NCBI GenBank assembly: GCA_947466085.1
Contig: CANIEC010000006.1
Coordinates: 1 to 64,000, forward strand
Source: Rhodospirillales bacterium
GTDB taxonomy: Bacteria > Pseudomonadota > Alphaproteobacteria > Reyranellales > Reyranellaceae
Length of the DNA stretch: 64,000 nt
Direction of reading: 5' to 3'
Each line of letters starts with the position of its first letter. Position 1 is the stretch's first letter. The notes under the pieces were generated by a model. That model searched no databases. It had not been told where the DNA came from and saw only the letters and a program-made list of their open reading frames with translations. Of this stretch, positions 7,846 through 15,245 are shown one piece after another. The position numbers and the translations under genes are program-made.

Positions 7846-9210
7846 TCAGGCCCGTCCGCGCCACGGATGCACGAGCAGGGGGCCCGCAATCAGGCTGCCG
7901 AAGGTGACGATGCCTGCGGCGATCGCGACGAAGACACCCGGCAGGCCCCAGCCGAGATGCTCGATGGCGAACCAGCCGCCCAGCGACGCCACGAACAGGC
8001 GCGCCACGCCGGCGGCGAATGGCGCCTTCATGCGGCCCGCCCCCTGGCTCGCGAAGGAGAGCGTCATGCCGATGCCGAACACGAAGTAGAAGGGCGCGAC
8101 GCGCGTGACGTAGGCCACGGTCGCCGCGACCACCTCGGGATCGTCGGTGAAGAGGCGGGCCCAGCCCTCGGGGAACAGCGCCACCGCCCAGCCGAAGGCG
8201 CCGATGCCGAGACCCGCGACCAGGCTGCCGATCCAGGCAGCGCGGACGGCGCGGCGCCAGTCGTTGGCGCCGGCGGCGACGCCCACGATCGTCGTGAGTC
8301 CGGAGCCGATTCCGAAGGCCAACGGCACCAGCATGAACTCCAGCCGGACTCCGATGCCGTAGCCCGCGAGGGCCGCGATGCCGAAGCGGCCGACCAGCCC
8401 GGTGACCAACATGGCGGTCAAATTCGCCGTGAAAGCGGAGAAGGAGGCGATCAGGCCGACCCGAAGAATCTCCCAGAACAGGCGACCTTGCAGGGGAATG
8501 CCAAAGGTGGCCGGCACGAAGCCCAGTTTGCCGCTCCACAGCGCGCGTGCCTGCAGCAGCGCCGACACCGCCGAGGTCAGCAGCGCCGAGATAGCGGGAC
8601 CGGCCATGCCCATGCCTGGCCAACCGCCGATGCCCAGCGCCAGCACGTAGGAAAGCGGTACCTGCGCGATCGACGAGAGCAGCATGTAGCGGCCGGGGGT
8701 GGCCGCATCGCCGCCGCCCCGCAGCAGGGCCGAGAGGAAGAAGTTGGCCCAGATGAACAGCGAGCCGGTGAACAGCACATGGGAATAGGTGAGCGCCTTG
8801 GCGAGCGCCGCCCCCTCGCCACCCAGCAGCCGGTAGAGCGAGGGCGCGACCGTCCAGGCGAGCAGCGTGAACAGCAGCGCCAGCACCGTGCCGAGGACCA
8901 GCGCGTGCAGCACCAGGGCGCGGGCGTCTGCGGTGCGGCCGGCCCCCAGCGTGCGGGCCATGGCAGCCGCCACGCCGCCGCCCATGCCGCCGGCGGCCAT
9001 CATGGTCATCATCATCATGAGCGGGAAGACAAGCGCGAAGCCCGCCAGCGCCTCGGTGCCCAGCCGCCCGAAGATGAAGGTCTCGGCGATGGCCACGAAG
9101 GTCTGGACGATCATGACGGCCGTGGTGGGGGCCGACAGCTTCCACAGGCTCTTGCCGATGGGTGCGGTGAGGAGGGGGTGCGACAGGGCCGGGACTCCAA
9201 ATAAGTGCAT
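7846..9210 (-). CDS. MATE family multidrug/toxin efflux transporter
   Basis: The product is 454 aa with about 12 membrane helices, the usual MATE size. Typical features are the pseudo-symmetric halves, FVAIAETFIFGRLGTEALAG in helices 1-2, and the second half starting near LIASFSAFTANLTAMLVTGL. The family exports cationic drugs or metabolites using Na+ or H+ gradients; the substrate here cannot be predicted. I chose ATG 9210; an in-frame GTG lies two codons upstream at 9216. It is divergent from the cupin gene, with a 67-bp spacer. Confidence 0.9.
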   Translation of the reverse strand: MHLFGVPALSHPLLTAPIGKSLWKLSAPTTAVMIVQTFVAIAETFIFGRLGTEALAGFALVFPLMMMMTMMAAGGMGGGVAAAMARTLGAGRTADARALVLHALVLGTVLALLFTLLAWTVAPSLYRLLGGEGAALAKALTYSHVLFTGSLFIWANFFLSALLRGGGDAATPGRYMLLSSIAQVPLSYVLALGIGGWPGMGMAGPAISALLTSAVSALLQARALWSGKLGFVPATFGIPLQGRLFWEILRVGLIASFSAFTANLTAMLVTGLVGRFGIAALAGYGIGVRLEFMLVPLAFGIGSGLTTIVGVAAGANDWRRAVRAAWIGSLVAGLGIGAFGWAVALFPEGWARLFTDDPEVVAATVAYVTRVAPFYFVFGIGMTLSFASQGAGRMKAPFAAGVARLFVASLGGWFAIEHLGWGLPGVFVAIAAGIVTFGSLIAGPLLVHPWRGRA

Positions 9211-9277
9211 ATGCACGATATCAGGCCGCGCCCTCGTGTCACCTTACAAACGTTGCGTGAAGCATTAGCTTTCGCGC

Positions 9278-9574
9278 ATGAGCCAGACGGAACATCCCCT
9301 CGCCAAGCCCTCGGTCCAGGTCGAGAACGACCGCGTCATCGTCACGGAATGGCGGTTCCCGCCAGGCGGCCACACCGGGTGGCACCGCCACGCCCACGAC
9401 TATGTCGTGGTGCCCATCACCACCGGCGAACTGCACATCTTCGACGGCAAGGCGACGGTGCCGGCGCCGCTGCGGGCCGGCGTCTCCTACTCCCGCCAGA
9501 CCGGGGTCGAGCACGACGTCATAAATCCCAACGATTTCGAGTTCGTTTTCGTCGAAATCGAGCTCAAGGCCTGA
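9278..9574 (+). CDS. Small single-domain cupin protein
   Basis: The product is 98 aa, one conserved beta-barrel cupin domain. The first cupin motif is clear (PPGGHTGWHRHAHDYVVVP, with His residues for a metal), and a second motif region follows (GVSYSRQTGVEHDVINP). No signal peptide is seen, so it should be cytosolic. Substrate and reaction cannot be told from the sequence; related small cupins are annotated only as cupin-domain proteins. No obvious ribosome binding site precedes ATG 9278. Confidence 0.85.
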   Translation: MSQTEHPLAKPSVQVENDRVIVTEWRFPPGGHTGWHRHAHDYVVVPITTGELHIFDGKATVPAPLRAGVSYSRQTGVEHDVINPNDFEFVFVEIELKA

Positions 9575-9607
9575 CGCCTCCGCCGGGCTGCCCCGCGCCT
9601 GGTCGCA

Positions 9608-9636
9608 TTGACTTGGCCCCCTGCAGGGGTCATATG
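9608..9636 (+). promoter_or_regulatory. Promoter with a palindrome in the spacer, upstream of the DEAD-box helicase
   Basis: TTGACT (9608-9613) and CATATG (9631-9636) are 17 bp apart, a good sigma-70-like spacing. The spacer contains the perfect 12-bp palindrome CCCCTGCAGGGG (9618-9629), which could be an operator. The start codon is about 90 bp downstream, leaving a fairly long 5' leader. Confidence 0.45.
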
Positions 9637-9725
9637 GGGTCCGCCCAGCGGTCCGGCCCGATTCTCGAGCCTTATGAGACTGCTCCAAGTCCAGCGGAAA
9701 GAATGGACTAAACTACGGAAATTAA

Positions 9726-11267
9726 ATGAGTTTTGAGAGTTTGGGGCTGAGCGCCCCGGTACTGCAGGCAGTGGCCGACAAGGGCTACACGACGCCTACC
9801 CTCATCCAGGAAAAGGCCATCCCCATCGTCCTGATGGGTCGCGATGTCCTCGGATGCGCCCAGACGGGCACCGGCAAGACCGCCTCCTTCGTCCTCCCGA
9901 TGATCGACATTCTCTCGGAAGGCCGCGCCAAGGCACGCATGCCGCGTTCGCTCATCCTGGAGCCGACGCGCGAACTGGCCGCCCAGGTGGCCGAAAACTT
10001 CGAAATCTACGGCAAGAACCACAAGCTCAACATGGCGCTGCTGATCGGCGGCGTGAGCTTCCCCGATCAGGAGCGCGCCCTCGAACGCGGCGCCGACGTC
10101 CTGATCGCGACGCCCGGCCGGTTGCTCGACCATTTCGAGCGCGGCGGCATCCTGCTGAACGACGTGAAGATCCTGGTGATCGACGAAGCCGACCGCATGC
10201 TCGACATGGGTTTCATCCCCGACGTCGAGCGTATCGTCGCGACCCTGCCGCCGCTGCGCCAGACCCTGTTCTTCTCGGCAACCATGCCGCCCGAGATCAA
10301 GCGCCTGGCCGACCGCTTCCTGAGCAACCCCAAGGAAGTCACGGTTTCGGCACCGGCCTCGGCCTCCAAGAACATCGTCCAGGGCCTCGCGGTCGTTCAG
10401 GAAGACGACAAGCGCGAGGCCCTGCGGGCCCTGATCAAGGAACAGGACATCAAGAACGCCATCGTCTTCTGCAACCGCAAGAAGGACGTAGCGATTCTGC
10501 AGACCTCGCTGAAGAAGCACGGCTTCAACGCCGGAGCGCTGCATGGCGACATGAGCCAGCCCGCCCGCATGGAGACGCTGGAGAAGTTCAAGCAGGGCGA
10601 AATCCAGATCCTGGTCGCCTCCGACGTCGCCGCCCGCGGCCTCGACATCGTGGCGATGAGCCATGTGTTCAATTTCGACGTACCGTTCTCGCCCGAGGAC
10701 TACGTCCATCGCATCGGCCGCACCGGCCGCGCCGGCCTGACCGGCCATTCCTTCACCCTGGCCTCGCCCGAAGAGGGCGGTCTGGTCGAGGCGATCGAGA
10801 AGCTGATCGGCACCACCATCCCGCGCGTCGAAGTGCCCGGCATGGCAGCGATCGCCTTCGAACCCTCCGACGGACGCCGCCGCAGCCGTGGCCGCAGCCG
10901 TGGTGGTTCAAGCAGTAGCAGTCGTGGCCGCAGCAGCAGCAGCCGCCCGCCGAAGGAAGTGCGCGCCGAGCAGGCGCCGCGTCCCCAACGCGAACCGAAG
11001 CCCCAGAGCGAGGCGCCTCAGGCGCTCGAGGCACGGCCCCCACGTGAGGCGCGTCCGCCGCGGGAGCCGCAGGCCGAGCGTTCTAATCGCGAGTCGCGTC
11101 CCCCGCAGGAGGCGCGTCCTTCACAGGAAGCGCGTTCGTCGCGCGACCGTCGTCCGGAACGTTCCGACCGTTCGTCTCGCCCCGACCGTCGTGATCGTGA
11201 CGACAGCCCGGCGCCGCTGGGTCTCGGCGATCACGTACCGGCTTTCCTCGCCCGTCCGACGCGCTAG
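9726..11267 (+). CDS. DEAD-box ATP-dependent RNA helicase (RhlE-like) with Arg/Ser-rich tail
   Basis: The product is 513 aa. The helicase core at about 1-375 shows every motif: Q motif (PTLIQEKAIP), Walker A (AQTGTGKT), PTRELA, TPGR, DEAD (IDEADRMLDMGF), SAT, and the C-terminal ARGLDI and HRIGRTGRAG. From about residue 380 a low-complexity tail follows: first an Arg/Ser/Gly part (RRRSRGRSRGGSSSSS), then repeats of EARPPREARPP type. Such tails bind RNA non-specifically in this family. The likely role is RNA remodelling in ribosome assembly or mRNA decay. A long leader precedes the gene, as is common for cold-regulated helicases. Confidence 0.95.
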   Translation: MSFESLGLSAPVLQAVADKGYTTPTLIQEKAIPIVLMGRDVLGCAQTGTGKTASFVLPMIDILSEGRAKARMPRSLILEPTRELAAQVAENFEIYGKNHKLNMALLIGGVSFPDQERALERGADVLIATPGRLLDHFERGGILLNDVKILVIDEADRMLDMGFIPDVERIVATLPPLRQTLFFSATMPPEIKRLADRFLSNPKEVTVSAPASASKNIVQGLAVVQEDDKREALRALIKEQDIKNAIVFCNRKKDVAILQTSLKKHGFNAGALHGDMSQPARMETLEKFKQGEIQILVASDVAARGLDIVAMSHVFNFDVPFSPEDYVHRIGRTGRAGLTGHSFTLASPEEGGLVEAIEKLIGTTIPRVEVPGMAAIAFEPSDGRRRSRGRSRGGSSSSSRGRSSSSRPPKEVRAEQAPRPQREPKPQSEAPQALEARPPREARPPREPQAERSNRESRPPQEARPSQEARSSRDRRPERSDRSSRPDRRDRDDSPAPLGLGDHVPAFLARPTR

Positions 11268-11294
11268 AATCGCGCGTCGCGGCGGAGGGCGTTC

Positions 11295-11534
11295 ATGCAG
11301 ACCATTTTCGTCATGGTGAAGTGCGAGCTCGGCAAGGCCTACGAGGTCGCCGACAATGCCGTCGCCGTCGAGCAGGTGTCGGAGGTCTATTCGACCTCCG
11401 GGCAATACGATCTCCTGATGAAGTGCTATCTCGACGCGAAGACCGACATCGGGCATTTCGTGACCAGCCAGATCCAGACGCTGCCGGGGGTGAAGGACAC
11501 TTTCACCCTGATCACCTTCAAGGCGTTTTCCTGA
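11295..11534 (+). CDS. Stand-alone RAM (Lrp/AsnC ligand-binding) domain protein
   Basis: The product is 79 aa and covers only the alpha-beta RAM domain of Lrp/AsnC regulators (FVMVKCELGKAYEVADNA, then GQYDLLMKCYL, then LPGVKDTFTLITF). The DNA-binding helix-turn-helix half is absent. Such proteins assemble into oligomers and may bind amino acids or modulate full-length Lrp partners. It heads a compact series: the next frame begins at or near its stop codon. Confidence 0.88.
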   Translation: MQTIFVMVKCELGKAYEVADNAVAVEQVSEVYSTSGQYDLLMKCYLDAKTDIGHFVTSQIQTLPGVKDTFTLITFKAFS

Positions 11535-12691
11535 GCACGGCCCTCCCGCGCCAGCATCTTCCGCGGGGCGAGGACTTCCTGCTCCTCCCGCCGTCGCTTC
11601 AGCCTTACGCCTACCGCAACGTCGACAGGCTGTTCGCCCATCGCGCGATCCGGCGCGGCCCCCGTTCCCGGGAGCTGCCGCGCGGGGCCGAGATCGCGCC
11701 GGTCTATGTCGCAGGCGGTCGCGAACACGACGTCGCCTCGTTCATGGACCGCAACGTGATGGTGGGCATCCTGGTGATCCATCGCGGCCGGATCGTGCTG
11801 GAACGCTACGGGCTCGGCCTGCAGGAGCACGATCGCTGGTCGACCATGTCGACCGTCAAGTCGATGACGGCGATGCTGGTGGGCGCCGCGGTTCACGACG
11901 GTGTCATCAAGTCGATCGACGATCCGCTCACGAACTATCTGCCGGCGCTTCAGGAATCGGCCTACGAGGGCGTGACGTTGCGGCATGTGATGACGATGTC
12001 TTCGGGCGTGCGCTGGACGGAGGTCTATCCCAACCGGAACTCCGACGTGAACCGCTACAGCAAGTCGCTGGCCGACAAGGTGCCCGACGGCGTGCTGAAG
12101 ATGATGGCCTCGCTGCCCCGCGCACATCCGCCAGGCAGCACCTTTCTCTACAATTCGGGCGACACGTTCCTGCTTGGTGCCGCGCTCACCCGCGCAATCG
12201 GCAAGCCGCTGGCCGACTACATGTCGGAGAAGGTCTGGCAGCCGGCCGGCATGGAGTGCGATGCCTTCTATACGCTCGAAAGCGACGGCGGGCAGGAGAT
12301 CGGCGGCAGCCGCGCCGGCATGGTCCTGCGCGACTTCGGCCGCTTCGCCGAGTTCGTCCGCAACGACGGCGTCACAGACGGCACGCGCGTGTTGCCCGAA
12401 GGCTGGGTCGACGCCGCGGCGACACCGGCCTTCAAGGTGCCCGCGCCGGTCGTCCCCGACATCACGCATTACGGCTACAGCTGGTGGCTGGGCGACGGTG
12501 TGATGGCCGCGATCGGCCATGCCGGCCAACGCATCGACATCTACCGTAACGAAGACCTGTCAGTGGTGACGCTCGCGGCGCTGCCGCAACCGCCTTACGT
12601 GCCCGCGACCGACCATGATCGCCGCGCCGAGATCGTCACCTTTACGCAGGCCGTCAGGTTGGCCTGTTCGACCTCCAACGGAGTGACATGA
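11531..12691 (+). CDS. Serine hydrolase of the beta-lactamase / penicillin-binding family
   Basis: About 386 aa. The class-C-type triad is visible: SxxK as STVK within RWSTMSTVKSMTAML, the tyrosine motif as YNS in FLYNSGDTFLLG, and HAG (KTG-like) in AIGHAGQRIDIYR. No clear signal peptide is seen. Members include esterases and 6-aminohexanoate-dimer hydrolases. The start is uncertain. There is no ATG between the RAM stop and residue FMDRNVM, which lies too far in, so I placed it at a CTG overlapping the RAM stop; an in-frame GTG at 11321 would overlap the RAM gene entirely. Its stop overlaps the next start (ATGA). Confidence 0.75.
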   Translation: MSTALPRQHLPRGEDFLLLPPSLQPYAYRNVDRLFAHRAIRRGPRSRELPRGAEIAPVYVAGGREHDVASFMDRNVMVGILVIHRGRIVLERYGLGLQEHDRWSTMSTVKSMTAMLVGAAVHDGVIKSIDDPLTNYLPALQESAYEGVTLRHVMTMSSGVRWTEVYPNRNSDVNRYSKSLADKVPDGVLKMMASLPRAHPPGSTFLYNSGDTFLLGAALTRAIGKPLADYMSEKVWQPAGMECDAFYTLESDGGQEIGGSRAGMVLRDFGRFAEFVRNDGVTDGTRVLPEGWVDAAATPAFKVPAPVVPDITHYGYSWWLGDGVMAAIGHAGQRIDIYRNEDLSVVTLAALPQPPYVPATDHDRRAEIVTFTQAVRLACSTSNGVT

Positions 12692-13227
12692 GCATGTCGA
12701 CGACGCCCGCCAGGAAACTCGAAGTCTTCATCGAGCGCATCGTCATGGGCAGCCGCTGGCTGCAGGCGCCGCTCTATATCGGCCTCGTGGCCGTGCTGGG
12801 CGTCGTGGTGGTCAAGTTCCCGTTCAAGATCTGGGAGCTGGTGCGCAAGGCGATCTCCGCCGAGGAAGCCGACCTCGTGCTGGCGGTGCTGTCGCTGGTC
12901 GACCTGATCATGGTCGCCAACCTCGTCGTGATGGTGATCATCTCCGGCTACGAGAATTTTGTCAGCCATATCGATGTCGACGAGTCGCGCGACAGACTCG
13001 CCTGGTTCGGCAAGCTCGACGCGGGCTCCCTCAAGATCAAGCTCGCCAGCTCGATCGTGGCGATCTCCTCGATCCACCTGCTGCAGCGCTTTCTCGAGGC
13101 CGGCGACTACGACAACAGCAAGCTCTATGCGCTGGTCGTCATGCACATGGCCTTTGTGGTATCGGCTCTGATGCTGACCTACATCGACAAGATCGGTTCC
13201 GACAAAAAAGCGGCTGGCGACCATTGA
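12688..13227 (+). CDS. UPF0114 / TIGR00645 family membrane protein (YqhA-like)
   Basis: The product is 179 aa with about four hydrophobic helices. The family pattern is clear: IERIVMGSRWLQAPLYIGL at the N-terminus, DLIMVANLVVMVIISGYENF in the middle, and SIHLLQRFLE after the conserved LKIKLASSIVAISS. Function is unknown; it is an inner-membrane protein widespread in Proteobacteria. It overlaps the upstream hydrolase by 4 bp and the downstream gene by 4 bp, so translation is probably coupled. Confidence 0.9.
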   Translation: MSMSTTPARKLEVFIERIVMGSRWLQAPLYIGLVAVLGVVVVKFPFKIWELVRKAISAEEADLVLAVLSLVDLIMVANLVVMVIISGYENFVSHIDVDESRDRLAWFGKLDAGSLKIKLASSIVAISSIHLLQRFLEAGDYDNSKLYALVVMHMAFVVSALMLTYIDKIGSDKKAAGDH

Positions 13228-13838
13228 GCGTCGGGGGCAAGGCGGTCCTCGCGATCTGGGTCGACATCGATCCGGCCGACCAGGCGTTCTTCGAGCATTG
13301 GCACAGTCGCGAGCATCTGCAGGAGCGCGTGTCCTGCCCCGGCTGGCTGCGCGGCAGCCGCTTCAAGGGCCTGACCCGACCTGGCCGCTATTTGTTATTC
13401 TACGATGCCGACAAAGCTGCCGCCTTCGAGAGCGAGGCCTACTACGCCCGCCTGCGCGCGCCCAGCGAGATGAGCCGCGCCATCTTCCCGAAATTCCGCA
13501 ACACCTCACGCACCGTCTGCGCGGTCGAGCAGCGCTGGGGCGAGGGGATCGGCGCGGCCGTTCTGACCTTGCGCATGAAGGGAAGCAACGTAGCGCCCTT
13601 CGATAAGCTCGCCTCGCCCGAAACGGCGCGTGTCGACCTGCTCTCCGGCCGCGCCAATATTGGCCAGGCGCAGACGGCAGAAAAGGAACTGCGCGGCTCG
13701 CCCGACCTGCAGATCGAGCGGGCGCTGGTAGCCTTCTTCTGGTCGGTGGAAGCGGCCCAGGCCGCGCGCGACCGCCACGCACCCGAGGGCGAAGTCTTCG
13801 CCCTGCGCCACACCGTGTCGAAGGGCGACCTTGTCTGA
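13224..13838 (+). CDS. Conserved hypothetical protein, probable dimeric alpha-beta barrel fold
   Basis: The product is 204 aa from a TTG that overlaps the upstream stop (TTGA). The order of blocks (KAVLAIWVDIDPADQAFFEHWH, split here as AVLAIWVDID and FFEHWHSREHLQERV, then PGRYLLFYDADKAAAFES) resembles two EthD/ABM-like ferredoxin folds in tandem. The HWHSREH motif recalls small heme- or substrate-handling barrel proteins. There is no signal peptide or membrane segment. I do not recognise a specific function. It is the last gene of the RAM-hydrolase-UPF0114 series and is followed by a palindromic repeat. Confidence 0.7.
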   Translation: MSVGGKAVLAIWVDIDPADQAFFEHWHSREHLQERVSCPGWLRGSRFKGLTRPGRYLLFYDADKAAAFESEAYYARLRAPSEMSRAIFPKFRNTSRTVCAVEQRWGEGIGAAVLTLRMKGSNVAPFDKLASPETARVDLLSGRANIGQAQTAEKELRGSPDLQIERALVAFFWSVEAAQAARDRHAPEGEVFALRHTVSKGDLV

Positions 13839-13848
13839 CCCATTCTTC

Positions 13849-13976
13849 TCCTCCCCCGTCATACGGGGAGGCCGGGAGGGGGAGAGCAACGCGAAGATTG
13901 TTCGTCAGCGAGAGATCAGACCTGTGGCTTTCCCCCTCCGGCCTTCGGCCACCTCCCCCGTTTGACGGGGGAGGAA
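13849..13976. repeat. Compound palindromic intergenic repeat (second type)
   Basis: A 128-bp element between convergent genes. It starts with CTCCCCCGT-cat-ACGGGGAG (13851-13870) and ends with the perfect hairpin CCTCCCCCGT-ttg-ACGGGGGAGG (13952-13974). The two ends are also complementary to each other (GGGAGGGGGAGAGC against GCTTTCCCCCTCC). Similar CTCCCCCGT/ACGGGGGAG palindromes are common between genes in alphaproteobacteria. It may also act as a bidirectional terminator here. Confidence 0.7.
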
Positions 13977-13998
13977 ATGATCCTCGCTCTTCAGCTCG

Positions 13999-15141
13999 CT
14001 AGTTGATCAGCCCGTAGAACTTGCCGGCGTTGGTGCAGGTGATCATCTTCACCTGCTCGGCCGGCACTTCGGCGAACTGCTCCTTGATGTACTTGTCGGA
14101 GTGCGGCCACACGCCGTCGCCGTGCGGGTAGTCGGAGCCCCACATCAGGCTCTCCGCGCCCATGTCGTCGATCAGCTTGGCGCCGATACGGTCGAACTGG
14201 AACGTCGCCTTGCACTGGCGGCGCCAGTAGTCCGACGGCTTCATCTTCATGCCGAGGTCGGTGAAGCGGTCCTCCCACTCGAAGTCCATGCGGTCGAGCG
14301 CATAGGGGATCCAGCCGCAGCCCGATTCGCCGAAGGCGATGCGGACGTTGGGGAAGCGCTCCAGCACGTTGGCGCCCATGATGGCGGCCAGGATGTTCAC
14401 CAGGTTCATCTGGAATCCCGAGACCACGGTGAAGAACACCGAGCGGCCGACCCGGCCGGGATACTTCTCGATGGTGCCCGGCGGGACGTTGGGGAAGGTG
14501 TGGAAGTGCAGCGGCAGCTGCACATCGTTCACGGCCTTCCACAGCGGATCCCACATCGGGTGCCACATCGGCTCCATGTCCCAGGAGCAGGAGAGCTCAA
14601 GGCCCTTTATGCCCATTTTGGCGACCCGGTAGATCTCTTGGACGGCGGCGTCGATATCGCCGTAGGGCAGGCACGCGAGGCCGATGTGCCGATCGGGGTA
14701 ATGGCTGCAGAAATCCTTCAGCCAGTCGTTGTAGATGCGCAGCATCTCGTTGCCGGCCTCGCGGTCGTTGAGACGGCTGGCGGCGCCCAGGATGCCGTAG
14801 ATCACTTCGGCGTCGACGCCATCGCGGTCGAGGTCCTTGATGCGCAGGTGCGGATCGGAGATGCGGCGGATGTCTTTTGCGCCGTCGGCATAGAGACCGG
14901 TCTCGGCCATGATGTCGACGCGCCCGTGCTTGCCCGGCACGAACTTCGAGCCGGACGGGCCGACGCCGTTCTTGAAGCCGAACGAGGCGCCGTTCTTGGC
15001 CACCCACTTCGGCCCGTCGTCGGTGTCGGTGACGTAGGGCATGCGGTCCTTGAGGTCGCGCGGCGCCATCGACGTGAACAGGTCGGGCGGCATCCACGGC
15101 AGGTCGAGGTGGCTATCGGCCGAAATGCGCTTGTATTGCAT
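13999..15141 (-). CDS. Amidohydrolase-2 family metal-dependent hydrolase or decarboxylase
   Basis: The product is 380 aa. The N-terminus carries the metal-binding DSHLDLP (in ISADSHLDLPWMPPDLF). LPLHFHTFPNVP supplies a further His, and the C-terminus has WGSDYPHGDGVWP, the conserved Asp loop. This is the ACMSD/LigW-like subgroup, whose members hydrate, hydrolyse or decarboxylate aromatic or ring-opened acids. GGGGAG lies about 9 nt before ATG 15141. It is divergent from the GMC oxidoreductase and binding-protein pair, so a common substrate is possible but not shown. Confidence 0.88.
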   Translation of the reverse strand: MQYKRISADSHLDLPWMPPDLFTSMAPRDLKDRMPYVTDTDDGPKWVAKNGASFGFKNGVGPSGSKFVPGKHGRVDIMAETGLYADGAKDIRRISDPHLRIKDLDRDGVDAEVIYGILGAASRLNDREAGNEMLRIYNDWLKDFCSHYPDRHIGLACLPYGDIDAAVQEIYRVAKMGIKGLELSCSWDMEPMWHPMWDPLWKAVNDVQLPLHFHTFPNVPPGTIEKYPGRVGRSVFFTVVSGFQMNLVNILAAIMGANVLERFPNVRIAFGESGCGWIPYALDRMDFEWEDRFTDLGMKMKPSDYWRRQCKATFQFDRIGAKLIDDMGAESLMWGSDYPHGDGVWPHSDKYIKEQFAEVPAEQVKMITCTNAGKFYGLIN

Positions 15142-15245
15142 GGCGTTGACTCCCCTGAATTTTCTGCCTGAATTATGCGCCGTCTGACGGGCGGAGCAAT
15201 GCCCCTACTGTTTCGCGGGTCGACTTGTGTGCTAGGCATCGCACG

